A stretch of DNA of 64,000 bases, taken from the NCBI GenBank assembly GCA_023101885.1, contig JALPQD010000215.1, positions 1,240,001 through 1,304,000 on the forward strand. The letters run 5' to 3'. Of this stretch, positions 31,130 to 42,204 are shown piece after piece. Position 1 is the first letter of the stretch. Every line of letters starts with the position of its first letter. The position numbers and the translations under genes were made by a program. The DNA is from Typhlomys cinereus. Lineage: Eukaryota; Chordata; Mammalia; Rodentia; Platacanthomyidae. The notes beneath the pieces were generated by a model, which made no database searches, was not told the origin of the DNA, and was given only the letters and a program-made list of their open reading frames with translations.

Positions 31130-31345
31130 GTGTGGCCCGCGCTTGTCATCCTAGCAGTGGGGAGGTGGAGACGGTGCTCCTTGCTGGCCAAAGCAGCCCA
31201 GGCTGCGGGTGAGTCCAGACCAGTGAAACACACTGCCTCAAAAAATGTAAATGACGTTCAAGAAACGATGCCCCTGAGGCTGTCCTGTGGCCTCCGCACG
31301 CATGTGCACATGTGGACCGGCACACGCATGAACACACAAAACAGA
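31130..31345 (+). mobile_element. B4/RSINE1 SINE, 3' part
   Basis: 'gtgtggcccgcgcttgtcatcctagcagtgggg', 'gaaacacactgcctcaaaaaatg', 'gaggctgtcctgtggcctccgc' and a CACATG-rich tail follow B4 order. The ID-like element at 30739-30812 could be its head: that would make 30739-31345 one B4 split by the nested lineage SINE. Confidence 0.7.
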
Positions 31346-31954
31346 GACTCGACTCTCCAGTTCCCGGTGCTCACGTGGGAAGACGCTTGCCCGTCGTGCG
31401 CATATCTGCCCTGAAAGGTCTGGCTGCTGAAGGACAAGGTCAGGACCAGCATCTCCAGCAGGTGCCCTGGGAATTCAGAGCAGCAGGTCTCGTGGGCTTG
31501 TCAGTGAAGGCTCCAGAAATCACCCCGATCGTGGCAGACAGCAGTGACACAAGCCACTAGGAGAAAGGGGCAACCCAGACAGAGCGTCTGGTTGATCTGC
31601 GCACGAACACGACACAGTCATTCTCTCAGCAGCTGCACAGTGCCAGCCACATTAGCCGTGTGAACTACTCAGGAGGTTGACCTACAAGATGGAGAGAGCC
31701 CTAGACGAGCACAGGGTGGCGTCTTAGTAAGCCGTCCATCAGGCGGCAAGTCAGAACCCACACAGGGAGTGGGAGAAGTGTGAGCGAATTGTGGCCCGTC
31801 CTCAGATAATGCACATCCCTACGAAAGTCCACTGAAGTGCCCAGCTGCCGTGTCACGCTTTGCAGTGACGGCCCTGATGTCACCACGCTTCCTCCTAAGC
31901 GTCCACATCCCCCAGGATGTCCCCCAAGCCTCTTGGGCATCCTAAGCTTTGTGT
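31346..31954. other. Unique non-coding DNA
   Basis: No gene recognised; frames up to 101 codons lack domains. Confidence 0.5.
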
Positions 31955-32162
31955 TCCGGTTGCCTCTCTTGCTAGTCGTTGCCCCATTGTGACTAAAAAC
32001 CCTCACTTAGGCAATTTATGGGGGGAGGGCTTATCTGTGGCTCACGGAGAGGACGGTCCATCATGGCCGGCAGCTCGTGGCGACAGGAGCCTGGGAGCTG
32101 GTCATGTTGCATCTGTCATCACAGGATGCTCAGCTCAGTGCCCCCCTCTCCTTCCCTCTCCC

Positions 32163-32206
<44 letters not shown>

Positions 32207-32310
32207 ACCAGGACCCCCGCCCATGGAATGGCACCTCAGTTCACCCAATCAGATCACGCATGCCCAGGAGCATGTCTCCAAGGTGGTTCTACAGCCCGTC
32301 AAGTTGACAG
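31955..32310 (-). mobile_element. Rodent interspersed repeat with internal (CT)n (family unassigned)
   Basis: 'gttgccccattgtgactaaaaacc', 'gtccatcatggccggcagctcgtgg', 'aggagcctgggagctggtcatg', (CT)n at 32167-32205, 'aggaccccCGCCCATGGaatgg' region and the terminal 'cccgtcaagttgacagc' at about 32297-32311. Same terminal signature as the 27.1 and 59.7 kb copies. Confidence 0.65.
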
Positions 32311-33769
32311 CATCAACCATCGCGCCGCCCATCCGCATCCCTCCAGCGCGGTCTTCTCCTAGTACCTCCTGCCTCGTCCCCCCAGCGTGAGCGTCGGGTG
32401 ATGGGGACCATCTGCGTGCTTGCCCCTCTCTCCACAGCCAGGCTACTAAGTCCCATGGACCGTCTGGTCGGCCCGCATCCTGGTTGTCCCCACCTTGGGC
32501 TGTGCTTCTGTCTTCTTACACCGAGACAGGGGCTTAGGTTTCCCACTGGGCTCCCGCACGTCCCTCAGCTCCAGTTCAAGTGGGTCAAGAGCAAATCTGC
32601 TCATCTGACCCCCTGCCCCCCACCCCCACCCCTTACCTCCCAGACTCCTCAAGGACTTCTTGTAGTTTATGGAAATAAAGACAAGAATTCTTCCTGTGGT
32701 CGCAGAGCGCTGGGTCTGAGCCTCTCCGGGTTCTGCTCCATCCCCTGCCTCCATGGGCGGGGCCCTCGGTTCACTGCCCCTCCTCCCCTAAAGGCACTTT
32801 GGCACTTCATACATGGGGCTCCTTTGCCTCCCACACTCATCTGTCTCAGGAGGCTCCTGGGGGAAGCTGGCCCGTAGCCTGGGCAGAGGGAAGTGGGTCA
32901 GGGTGACTGGGATGGGAGGAGTCAGGTGTTGGTAACTTCTGTTTCACTAGTGTAGCCGGGGCACCCCGCCTTTAGGTGTGGTGCGTTGGGGTGTAGATCA
33001 CAGACTGATAGTGAACTTGAACTGAGACTAGTTGTTTTGTGGCTTCCGGCTCCCCACTCTCGGGGGAGCTTAGCACTTACTTAACAAGTTCAGAAGTCCC
33101 AGTACCAGGGCAAACACATTTGCATTCAATTGGCTCCTGCCAGTGTGTCTTAGCTCTTGAGTAAGACATTTAATTTTCTGGGTCTCGGTTACAATAGAAA
33201 CCCACGGTGGTGACTGCTGCAGACCTGGCCACTGCCCACCGGGAGAGCCGCAGCCTTGAAGGGGGTGGGGTGGAGGTGGGGAGAAGTCGGGTTTGTACCT
33301 GAGCAGCTCCAAGACCCCCTAACCCTGCAGAGGACCTGTGTGGTCCCCGCTGGCAAGGACCCAGGGATTAGCGTGGAGGTGTTAACATCCTAATCTGGCC
33401 AGTGTGGAAGGCGGCAGCATCTGCCGTGCCAGGCTGTGATGTCAGTGCCCACACCTCACCTCCCGGCTGTCGGGAGATGGACTGGGTAGCCCTAAAGTGG
33501 CGCTCAGCACAGACTGTCAAGGGGAGGGGTGGGTGTGAAAAATTCTCATTAGGACCAAGACATCGACTTCTTATGTCCTGGCTTCACGGGAAAGCAGCAG
33601 GCATCTCTGGAGACTTGACTCTGTGCCCAAAGGTGCCCAGGAGCTGATAATTGAGTTGCTGCTGAGGAGATGAGAGGCTGTGGTCACGACAACTATCAGT
33701 GGCACGAGGCTGGAGCTGGTGGCAAGCTGTCTGCACTTTCTCCTTGGCACATGAAATGTGGGAGTTCAT
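32311..33769. other. Unique non-coding DNA, 1.5 kb
   Basis: GC-rich; a C-rich run at 32611-32635. Frames up to 159 codons overlap on both strands with no recognisable domain. Confidence 0.5.
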
Positions 33770-33880
33770 TTTCGTGTGTGTGTGTGCGTGTGTGTGTGTG
33801 TAAGAAGGCACTTGAGTGTGCATGCCTATGGAGGTCCAAGAGTGACATTAGGAATCATCCTGGGTTGTTGTTCCAGCCTA
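33770..33880 (-). mobile_element. Lineage SINE 3' fragment
   Basis: TG tract (33775-33801), 'aggcacttgagtgtgcatgcc', 'ggaggtccaagagtgacatt' and 'ggaatcatcctgggttg': the reverse 3' end of the lineage SINE. The head is missing, replaced by TCC-rich sequence and an ID copy. Confidence 0.7.
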
Positions 33881-33921
33881 TTGCTTTACTCCTCTTGTTT
33901 TCTTCCTCCTCCTCTTCTTCA

Positions 33922-33990
33922 GGGTTAGGGCGAAACCCAGGCTTTGCAAATGCTAAGTACATGCTATCCTGAGCTCTATCCCGTAGCTAC
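33922..33990 (-). mobile_element. ID-type SINE
   Basis: 'agggcgaaacccaggctttgcaaatgctaagtacatgctatcctgagctctatcc' (33927-33981) is the reverse of the tRNA-Ala-like ID core. Confidence 0.75.
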
Positions 33991-33994
33991 CATC

Positions 33995-34405
33995 ATGTTG
34001 TTTTTATTTTTTTGTGTGTGTGTGTAGGGGGTAGACACAGTGATGTCTGTGTGTGATGTGTATGTTTATGGATGTGGCATGTGATGTACATGTGTGATGT
34101 GAGTGTGATGTGTTCACATGTGTGTTCATGAGTGTGGGTTATGGCATGCAAACCTCAGGTGTAGTCCTCCCCTTCCACCTTGTTTGACATGGTCTCTTTT
34201 CTGTCCCCTGCTCTGTGCACCAGGTTCTCTGGCCATCCAGTTTCCAGGACCCCCTGCCTCCACTTTCTATCTCTCTGTGGGAACCCTGGGATCACAGGCG
34301 GGTGCTACTCTGTCCAGCTTTATGTGGGTTCTGGAGATCCAAACTTGGATGCTCAAGTTTGTCTAGCAAGGACTTTCACCCACTGAGCTATCTCTTCAGC
34401 CCCCC
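33995..34405 (-). mobile_element. B4/RSINE1-type SINE
   Basis: T-rich start, TG/GATGTG-rich tail (34014-34135), a B1-like middle with 'gggatcacaggcgggtgctactctgtccagc', 'tggagatccaaacttggatgctcaa', and 'cactgagctatctcttcagcccc' head. Near complete. Confidence 0.85.
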
Positions 34406-34436
34406 TCCCATTTTATAATAGTTTTCCACTAATGCA

Positions 34437-34790
34437 GCAATTGATCACAGATGTCAACTAGACAACTGAAGACTGAGCCTTTGGGTACATCTGTGAAGAG
34501 CTTAGTTAAGGCAAACCTTAAGCAAGCCCAGGGGAGGTTATCTTCTCAATATGGGAAGCCCCAGTCTATAGTGGATGGGGCTATTTCTTGGGCAGCTGGA
34601 TAGATGGCATGTTTTGGCAGACTGGTAAGTGTGGAAGGATGCCCCTCTCCCAGCTTCCCAAGTTCCTGATATTAGTGTGAACTCTCCTGCCATTGTAATG
34701 GACTGTACTCAAGGGCCCTAAGCAAGAATAAAGCCCTCAGTTCCCCAAATCATTTGGTCCTGAATTCAGCAAGGAGATGATGGAACTCTC
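34437..34790 (+). mobile_element. Rodent interspersed repeat (family unassigned)
   Basis: Starts 'ttgatcacagatgtcaactagaca', contains 'ctttgggtacatctgtgaag', and ends 'aagcaagaataaagccctc' and 'aaatcatttggtcctg', parallel to the 16.2 kb copy. Includes an AATAAA near 34727. Confidence 0.6.
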
Positions 34791-35239
34791 AGAAGAAATC
34801 TCTCTTTTTCCAGCTGTCTCTTGGCTTTTGTCTTCCTTTGTGTCTTTCACGAATTCCTCAAGGTCAGGGTTGGGCTAGCTCTGCTCCCCTGGCCCTCCCT
34901 GGTCCTCACGCCCTGCGCAGTAGTGTGTGGATGGCCAATCAACACACCTAAAGGTTGTCAGTGGTGAGACGGGGTTCTGCAGGCTGCTGTCCTGCCCGTG
35001 TGCTGAGCATGCGTTGTATTTATAGACCCCGCTCAGTCCTGACGTGGCCCTCCACTCATTCACCCCTGAGTCATTTCTATCAATATGCACAAAGCGCCAA
35101 ATGGGTGTCAAGGACACAGAAGTGGCTGAGGAGACGTGCCTGACCCCAGCGGCCCGGCTGGGTGGGGTCGACCCAGAAGTGCATAAGGTCAAAAGCTTAA
35201 GTCGCCTGGTCAGGCTGTTCCCGGAAGGGACCGTGGGCC
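34791..35239. other. Unique non-coding DNA
   Basis: No gene recognised; a 133-codon reverse frame (34875-35276) has no recognisable domain. Confidence 0.5.
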
Positions 35240-35352
35240 CTGTTGTTACTCGGCTGTGCGACCTTGGTCCGGTCACTCTGCTTCTCTGATCTTCTCATCC
35301 CTACGGTGGAAGCAATGACACCCATCTCACAGGGCCAGGTGGATGCTCAATG
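35240..35352 (+). mobile_element. MIR SINE remnant
   Basis: 'ctcggctgtgcgaccttggtcc', 'ctgatcttctcatccctacgg', 'acacccatctcacagggcc', 'ggatgctcaatgaac': MIR core to 3' end. Confidence 0.8.
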
Positions 35353-35392
35353 AACAAGAAAGTGCCAAGGGACCCAGGTCCATGCTGCCACT

Positions 35393-35586
35393 GAGCGTGT
35401 CTGCGGATGCCCAGGGGTGACTCCAGGAATCCCCTGCATTGCTTTACGTCCTTATTGTTTCGCTCTGCAGATTCCCAGCCTTCACCTTCCAGGGCTGGAA
35501 GTGCAGGTCGCTGCCATTTCCGCCTGGTGTTTTTATGTGGGACCCCTGAGGAAACAGCTGAGACCCTGAGCCTTCTCTCCAGCCCA
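35393..35586 (-). mobile_element. Lineage SINE with internal deletion
   Basis: 'ccaggggtgactccaggaatcc', 'agattcccagccttcacc', 'gggctggaagtgcaggtcgctgcc', 'tatgtgggacccctgagg', then directly 'gagaccctgagccttctctccagccc'. The B-box/A-box spacer region present in other copies is missing. Confidence 0.8.
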
Positions 35587-35693
35587 CTACTATGGACGTC
35601 TATGTGTTGGGTGGGACACAGGCATTTTGAGTGTGTTATCTTTGTATCTCTCTCTTCCTTGAGGGGCACATAGGACCTTTCTTCTATTTCTCT

Positions 35694-35792
35694 TTGTGTG
35701 TGTATGTAAGCGTGTGTCTGTGTATGTCTGTGTATGTGTGAGAGAGAGAGAGAGCAAGCGAGCGAGAGAGAGAGAGAGGAAGAGAGAGAGAG
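35694..35792. repeat. (TG)n then (GA)n composite tract
   Basis: TG-rich to about 35739, then about 52 bp of GA with GCAAGCGAGC interruptions. Confidence 0.93.
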
Positions 35793-36634
35793 ATGGGACC
35801 GCACCCATGTGCTCCTCTCTCTCCCCTGTTCCCATCCTTGCTCCTCCCATACCCGCCTCTCGCTACCCCTTCCCTCTCAGCCTGGGGAGGACAGAGGCCC
35901 TGAGGGTCCTTCAACCTCTCACAGTAAATGGGAGCAGATAGGAGTTTCCTGCCGCCTGTCAGTCTCCCCTGGAGCTCGGCATCCTGTCCTGGATGGATGA
36001 GCCTGCGCCCCACAGTGGGGGCTGGGTGGCTCTCTCAGAGGGGTGGGCTGCCCTCTGCCCAGGACATCCTTCGCTGCCCTCTCAAGAGGGGGCATTCAGC
36101 CGCTGCGCGGGCACACGCTCCAGGGTCCCCGTGGTGGTGTCTGTGGACATTTAAATGAGCATCTGTCACGTGAGCTTCAGTCTCCAGCCCCAGTCAGCGC
36201 AACTAGGCTGACAGCAAGCAGGATGTGTCAGAGGAGGGAGGATTCGGGGAGCCCGGCCACCAGGGGCCACATGGCAGCTCTGTGCCAGGACCTGCCAGAG
36301 CTGCTGCCTGGGCTTCAGGAGGGTGTGATGTGAGCCGGGTAGCTTCTCTCCGGCTGCCGTGAGAAGAGGCGCCAGGGCACGTGGAGAAGACGGCGAGGCT
36401 CATGGAAGAGTGCTCCGGTTGGCCGTTCCTACTCTCGGAATGCCTTCCATGGGAGGGTGGAGGGAGGTGAAGGGACCAGAGAGACCCCTGCCTTCAGCAA
36501 CTTCTCCTCCTTGGGGGGAGGGGGCCGAGGAGTGAGTTTCCCTAACAGAAGATCAGGGACTTTTGTGCAAAGCTTGTGTCAGTCAGAAGAGCTGGCGTTC
36601 TGTAGTAGAAGCCCCCAGGGCTCTACTGCCCTTG
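35793..36634. other. Unique non-coding DNA
   Basis: GC-rich; overlapping frames of 66-96 codons without recognisable domain. Confidence 0.5.
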
Positions 36635-36690
36635 GGAACTTGTGTTCCCACCCTGTGCCTCAGTTTCCTCTGCAGAGGAAGGGCGTGACC
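36635..36690 (+). mobile_element. MIR core fragment
   Basis: 'cctgtgcctcagtttcctctgcagaggaaggg' matches the MIR core 'ctgtgcctcagtttcctcatctg'. Confidence 0.6.
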
Positions 36691-36811
36691 TCTCCACGGA
36701 GGACAGCGTCTAGGCGGCCAGCAGCTCCAACAAGGCGAGGGGCCGCCAGTCCTCTACTCCTGCTTGGTCCGCAAGGCCTTCACCTCAGCCTCCTGCCCTG
36801 GTCTCTCCCGC

Positions 36812-36992
36812 TGGATTGCTTCTACCTCCTCCTTGCTTCGCTCTGGGATTTCCCAGGCTCCGCCCACCAGGGCCAGACATGCAGGCTGCCACTGTTTCTG
36901 CCTGGTGGTTTTACGTGGGACCTGGGATCCCAACTCAGGACCTTCTGCTTGAGCAGATAGAGTCTTAACCCCTGAGCCATCTCTCCAGCCCC
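36812..36992 (-). mobile_element. Lineage SINE, 5' two-thirds
   Basis: 'attgcttctacctcctccttgc', 'gggatttcccaggctccgccc', 'acctgggatcccaactcaggacc' (B box) and 'cccctgagccatctctccagcccc' head at the right end. The (CA)n/A tail is missing at the left, so the 3' end was lost after insertion. Confidence 0.88.
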
Positions 36993-37054
36993 TTCTTTTT
37001 TTTTTTTTTTGAAAAATTCATTGTGTGTGCATGAGTGTAGTGTGTGTGTGTATC

Positions 37055-37086
<32 letters not shown>

Positions 37087-37345
37087 TGTGTGTGCGTGTG
37101 CTTTTGCAAGGACAAGCCAGAGGTCAGAGGTCAGTCTCAGGTACTGTTACTCAGGAATGCTATCTATCTTACATTTGAGACAAGAGTCTGCTCATAGGCC
37201 TAGAGCCCCACGTCGCTCCACCTTCCCGGCTGGGAGCACAGGAAGGGAGTCACTGTTTAAAGCGGCTTCCAGGGAGGCCTGAACTCGGGTCCTCAGACAA
37301 GCCCAGCAGTCCCTCTCTGCTGAACCGTGCTCCCGCGCGGGCGCT
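36993..37345 (-). mobile_element. B4/RSINE1-type SINE
   Basis: T18-type run at 36997-37010, (TG)n at 37040-37098, 'gccagaggtcagaggtcagtc', 'catttgagacaagagtctgctcat', then 'gaactcgggtcctcagacaag' near the head. The 3' T-run abuts the head of the preceding SINE. Confidence 0.75.
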
Positions 37346-37474
37346 TGTCCTCCCTTCATTATTAAGAATCACACCCCCTGGGAGGAGTGACACCGGGATT
37401 TGCACCCACCCTGGATTCCCAGGAGGGAGGCAGGAGGAAGCCAGCCAGGGCCCCGCAGCCCTTCACTAGCTAAG

Positions 37475-37800
37475 CAATTTTGCCTCCGGCCAGCTCTGTT
37501 TGTAGGTGCGTCTGCCGGTTCTGCAGCAATTGAGTTGCCGCGCCGGCTTCGTTCTAGCGATATGAACGGCATTCAGATGCGCCGTGTGATGATGTCTTGT
37601 CTCCGGCCTGGCTCCGGGACTGCTTGGCCCACTGCGGCAAATTACTGTCAACCGAAGGACTGCCGCGCCTCCACCAAAGTGCCAGTGTGCCCGTGGAAAA
37701 CCTCAGGCCGTTTACGGTTTATGTCTCAGAAATGAATTTTTATTTCATTGGCTTAATCTTCGGAGGCATGAGAAAACGTGTGTTTATTCCCAGCGAGACG
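37475..37800. promoter_or_regulatory. Candidate conserved non-coding element, CpG-bearing
   Basis: A repeat-free block with about twenty retained CpGs ('tgcgtctgccgg', 'gccgcgccggc', 'tagcgatatgaacggc', 'gcgccgtgtg') beside AT-rich ends ('gaatttttatttcattggcttaatc', 37733-37757). The change in composition against both flanks and the absence of repeats are typical of developmental enhancers. It includes an inverted CCAAT ('attggc') near 37746. Function is inferred. Confidence 0.38.
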
Positions 37801-38674
37801 CGTAAGGCGGGCATCTTCTAACCAGACCCTCGCTGAAGGAGCCGGGGGAGGGAGCCGAGCGCTCCCCCCTGCCTGGAGCCCTTACGCCAGAGAAGACCCC
37901 ATCCCGGCATCCTTCCAGAAAACCAAAGTCCAGCTCCGTCTGGGGGGGGCAGCTGTTAAAATGTTGAGGCCACCAGAGCCGGCAGGTTGAGGGAGGCCAG
38001 GGAGTTGGGGGGTGTCTTTTCCAGTCCTGTTTGCCTAAGATTGGGTGTTCAGGGACCGCGGAGGGCACAGAGGTTTCCTGCCATCGTGTGGGGTGAGCTC
38101 TGTGCAGACGAGAGTTGGGTCAGGTTGTGTTCAGCTGCGAGGCTCTGGAGGCGGCCTCTTTGCTGCACCCGAGATGGGATTTCTCCTCTCTTCTCTCCCC
38201 TCCCCGTGCTTCACAGTGCCTAACACTGGCTCAGACGGAGGGAGTTCAGGGAAGGGTCCAGATTCCCTCTGAGGACCCCTGCTCCAGCCTCCCCCCCCCA
38301 AGCATGACACAATTCCACCCGCTCACCGGGTCCCTGAGTCCCAAGGACATGCTAGGGCTCATTTTACTACTATTGGAGTCCACCCCCCGGCAAGCGTCTG
38401 CTGGCTCTTGAGGGCTGACTCTTCAGGTGCTGTCCTGACAGTGGACAGGGGTCCGACCCCCCCCCCCATCATTTTCTATCCCCAGACAGCAGGGAAAGAC
38501 TGCTTGTGCCTGGCACGGGCTCCTGTGAGTGACGTGTGGGAGAGTGACAGCCGCTGGCGTGTCCCGGGCAGAGCTGTGGGGTGGGTGGGGGTGGCTGGTG
38601 GGCAGATGAGACAACCAAAGACATCCGTACCCCAAGATTTGCACAGCCATTGGAGAGGAGCAATTGGCAAGACC
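37801..38674. other. Unique non-coding DNA
   Basis: GC-rich; poly-C near 38456-38467. Frames up to 98 codons without domain. No gene recognised. Confidence 0.5.
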
Positions 38675-38864
38675 ATTCTCTCCTCTCTCTCTCTTTCTCC
38701 TTCCTCCTCCTCTTTCTCCCCTCCTTTCTTCCTTCTTCATTTCTTCCTTTTTCTTTACTTTTTCCTCCCTCCATCCTTCTTTCCTTCTTTCTATCCTTCA
38801 TTCCTTCTCTTCCTTCTCCCTTTCCTCCCTTCTTTTCTGTCATCTATCTTTCCACTTTCTCTCA

Positions 38865-38908
<44 letters not shown>

Positions 38909-39036
38909 ATCTATCTATCTACCTATCACTTATTTATCTATCTATCATCTAGCTATCTCTATCTACAGCTATAGCTATATCTATCTGTCTATATATCCAT
39001 CCATCCATCATCCATCCATCCATCCATCCATATATG
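38675..39036. repeat. Pyrimidine tract then (CTAT)n/(CCAT)n
   Basis: C/T-rich from 38676 to about 38848, (CTAT)n at 38867-38907 (10-11 units), irregular CTAT/CATC/AGCT words to about 38990, then CCATC units to 39032. Open frames of up to 188 codons here are Leu/Ser/Tyr/Ile repeats and not genes. Confidence 0.95.
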
Positions 39037-40171
39037 CATCCACTATCATCTTACATTTTGCAATGACAACTTCCTTAGCCCTTATCTCACATCTTCTACT
39101 GCCCTAATCTCTTGGGGTGGGGGGAGACCAGGTATAGCATCAAACAAAATCGACAAGGCTTGCCTCTGGGCCCCTTACATTCTAATGACCTGCGTCTCTC
39201 TATCCATGTCACGCAGCAATCTTGAAGTGATGTGAACACTGAACATCACAGAGGGTCGGGATTGAAGAACATGTCAATCAGAAGAGAAGGTCAGGGCCTG
39301 GAAGCAGCGAATAAACTCCGTGAGGACCACAGTGTCCCGCAGAGTTGCTCTTCTATGCGGGAACTTGGCAGGAGGCCCTCAGACAGCCGAGCAGAGGGAG
39401 GAGGGAGTCTCATATTCGGAGAGGGGCGGTGCTGCGAGGGAGCTCTAGACCTGTCTTCCTGTTGGGAGGACCAGCGTTCCAGCCTCTATTTTTCTCATAA
39501 TGCAATGCACTATCCAATCATATCCTCTTATTTAAGACTCAGACTAATGTCACCATTAGCCTTACAGACTGAACATTGGGTCTTTCTTAAAGGAAGGTAA
39601 ATCCTTTGCCCGGGGGGTCTAGACTCAGAACCCTGCTCCCCCCAGACCCGCTTCAGGGCATACCGAGGTGGTGAAGGTGCATAGTGGCCCCATGGGGAAG
39701 GCTTGATCAGCATGTAGGAGTCTGGGGAAAGTGAGCCTGGCAGATGTGTGTACATGTGGCGGGAAGCAGGTCTAGTAGGGAACCATCAGCATCCTGACGG
39801 CCCACGGAGGCAAAGGTGGAGCTGCTGGGTTCCGCTGGGCTCCCAGGGCTGACCGGCCACCCAGCCTGAGGCCCCCCCGTCACATCTTGCTTATAAGACC
39901 CCCCGCAAACCTGTCTGTTAGTCCCTGCTTCCAGAGCCAGCGCTTGTAATGAATGACTGCTCCTTCAGGCCTCTGTAGGAGGAGCCCAGCTGGAGGGAGC
40001 TTTCCAAGGTGCTGAAGTGAGCAGCGGGCCTGTTAAGAGCCCTGCTCGCAGCTTCTGGAAGAGGTGAGCGGCTCAGGTGCGAGAGGAGGTGGGTGCTAAG
40101 TCTCAAGCAGCCAAGGTTACAGCTGGGTGATACCAGCCCTGGGAATTGCTGAATGACTCTGAGCATCGTCC
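39037..40171. other. Unique non-coding DNA, 1.1 kb
   Basis: No gene recognised; a 122-codon frame (39232-39600) has no recognisable domain. Confidence 0.5.
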
Positions 40172-40402
40172 GTCTGTCCCTCCTCCCACCCTCCCTCCCT
40201 CCCTCTCTCTCTCCTTTCCTCCCTCCCTCCCTCCCTTTTCCCTTTCCTCCCTCCCTCCCTCCCTCCCTCCCTCCCTTCCTTCCTTCCTTCCTTCCTCCTT
40301 CCTTCCTTTTCCTTCTTCCTTCCTTTTCTTCTTCCCTCCCTCTCTCCCTCCTTCCCTCTTTTCCTTCCTTCTTCTTTCTTTTCCCTTCTTTCCTTCCCCC
40401 CC
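40172..40402. repeat. Polypyrimidine tract, about 230 bp
   Basis: (CCCT)n, (CCTT)n and (CTTCC)n runs with no purine for long stretches. Open frames on both strands are artefacts. Confidence 0.96.
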
Positions 40403-40640
40403 ATCTCTGAGTGTGGTTTATGTGCATTGCATATGCAGACACACGCCTCTGCATGCACGCATAGGCCAGAGGAGACGTCGGGTTTCCTGCCCTATCCCAC
40501 TCGCCGTATCTTCTTCAGACAAGGCCCCACACTGAACTTCGAGCTGGGCAGCAGGGAGCCCGTCTCTGCCTCTCACAACACTGGACTTACCGGTGTGTGC
40601 GTGGCTGCTCTTAGCATTCTTGGCTACATTCCTTAAACTT
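40403..40640 (-). mobile_element. B4-type SINE, diverged
   Basis: CATGCA-rich start, 'aggccagaggagacgtcgggtttcctgcc', 'agacaaggccccacactgaacttcgagctgg', 'gcctctcacaacactggacttaccggtg' follow B4/B1-like order in reverse. The head side is degraded. Confidence 0.6.
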
Positions 40641-41409
40641 CCCTCACTTGTATGATGATGATAGCAGTGATGTTGATGATGACTGGTCTCCCAGACAGAA
40701 CTGTTTCAAGGATCAATTGGCTACTAAGCACTTAATTGTGCCTGGAAAATAAGAAAACTAACTCTCTGTATGTATGAAACTTGATTATATTCCTTAAGGC
40801 GAAGCTGCTTGGTAATGGGGTCAAATCCAGGGTGGTGTGTCGGCAGAAGTATGTCGTGCCATGGATGGATTGGGCCCTGGGGGTGCGGCAATAGCCAGGG
40901 ACATAGAAAACAGTCTTGACCTCGTCCTCCCTGTCATATTTACACACCCAGGTAGAGACCTGCCTCTCTCCCAGTTTCCGTTGCCTCTTGGAATCCCAAG
41001 TCCCGTCCTCACCCTAAGACACTGCATTCTGTGTGCTGTGCCTATCCCACATCTCTTGGCTGCTCTCAGAGCTGTCAGGGGGTCTAATTAGTTACATTTT
41101 GCAAAGCAGCTGAGATTCACTAGTGCAAGTTTCTACAGAAATGCTGGTCATTGTATCATGCCACTGTGCTTCTGCGTATTTCAAAAGGACTTATTAGGCA
41201 GAGACAGGGTGGGGGAGGGTTCTATTTCCTTCCTTGGCGGCGAGGGATGATACTTTGTCACCTGGCATTTGTGGATGTTAAGCCACTCTCTGGAGACATC
41301 CTGTTTGTCGAGCGACAGGAAGCTCATGAGGAGAGGGGCGTGCCAAGGCTTCTCTGGGGCTCGCCCCTCCCACTCACAGACGCCTGTCCATCAAAGGAGT
41401 GTGAGGAGA
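40641..41409. other. Unique non-coding DNA
   Basis: A short GATGAT-rich stretch (40652-40682). No gene recognised; frames up to 93 codons without domain. Confidence 0.5.
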
Positions 41410-41520
41410 ATTGTAAGATTAGCTGCAGGTGATGGCCCATGCCTATGATCCAAGCACTTGAGGGGTAGAGACGGGAGGATCAGTAGTCCAGACCAGCATG
41501 CGCTTCGATAGACTCCATCA
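41410..41520 (+). mobile_element. B1-type SINE
   Basis: 'gcaggtgatggcccatgcctatgatccaagcacttg', 'gtagagacgggaggatcag', 'gtccagaccagcatgc': B1 order, followed by a CATCAT/CACTAC-rich tail to 41542. Confidence 0.8.
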
Positions 41521-41771
41521 TCATCACCACTACCACTACCACAGCCTTGTGTGTCCCTACTGAAGTCCCAGTACATATTTCAATACAGAATTTCCCACGT
41601 AGAGTCAACTACTTTTGGATAGAACCCTCTTCCTTTTAGTTTATGCTAAGATTTTAGCAACATTAGTTCGATAGCAAAGTTCGAAGCAGAAACGAAGAAG
41701 TCAGAGTTACATGTAAACCCTCCCAAAGTTAAAGTCACACGCTAGGGCTCCTACACATAAAAAGCTGCCCA

Positions 41772-41905
41772 AAGCTGGTCTCGGTGGGCAACGCCTGCCA
41801 TCTTGGCACTGGGAAGCCAAAGAAGGAAGATCATGAGTTTAGGATCAGCCTGGGCAACACAGAGAGACTCTGTCTCCAAAACACAAGCCAAAAAACCCAA
41901 AAACC
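41772..41905 (+). mobile_element. B1-type SINE
   Basis: 'ggtctcggtgggcaacgcctgccatcttggcactgggaagcc', 'gatcatgagtttaggatcagcctgggcaacacagagagactctgtctcc', then an A-rich tail. Better preserved than the 41.4 kb copy. Confidence 0.88.
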
Positions 41906-41906
41906 T

Positions 41907-42115
41907 TGAGGGATGGGCAGATGGCTGGGCGGGCTAAGTTGCCTTTGCAAAAGCCAGACTTTGCTTCTAGGAACCTACGTGGTGGAGGAGAGAACCGACT
42001 TCTGAGAGTTATCCTATGACCCCTACATGTGTCCTGTGACATGCACATGCCTGTTTCTTCTCTCTCACACGCTCTTTCTCTCATCCTCAAATAAGTAATT
42101 AATTAAAAAATTTTA
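41907..42115 (+). mobile_element. B3-type SINE
   Basis: 'gagggatgggcagatggctgg', 'aacctacgtggtggaggagagaaccgactt', 'gagttatcctatgacccctacatgtg', 'gacatgcacatgcctg', a CT-rich section and the terminus 'aaataagtaattaattaaaa'. It shows the unexpanded state of the tail that became minisatellites at 14.4 and 48.8 kb. Confidence 0.85.
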
Positions 42116-42204
42116 GCTTCGTTTGATTTGGTAGGACTGCATGAAATGGTGGAGTGACTTGGGTCCGGCAATGGTTACATGTCCCGTTTCCCCCTCACTG
42201 TCTA

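Noticed and set aside
40117..40535. Frames of 113-178 codons around the pyrimidine tract
   Set aside because: Repeat artefact; no domain.
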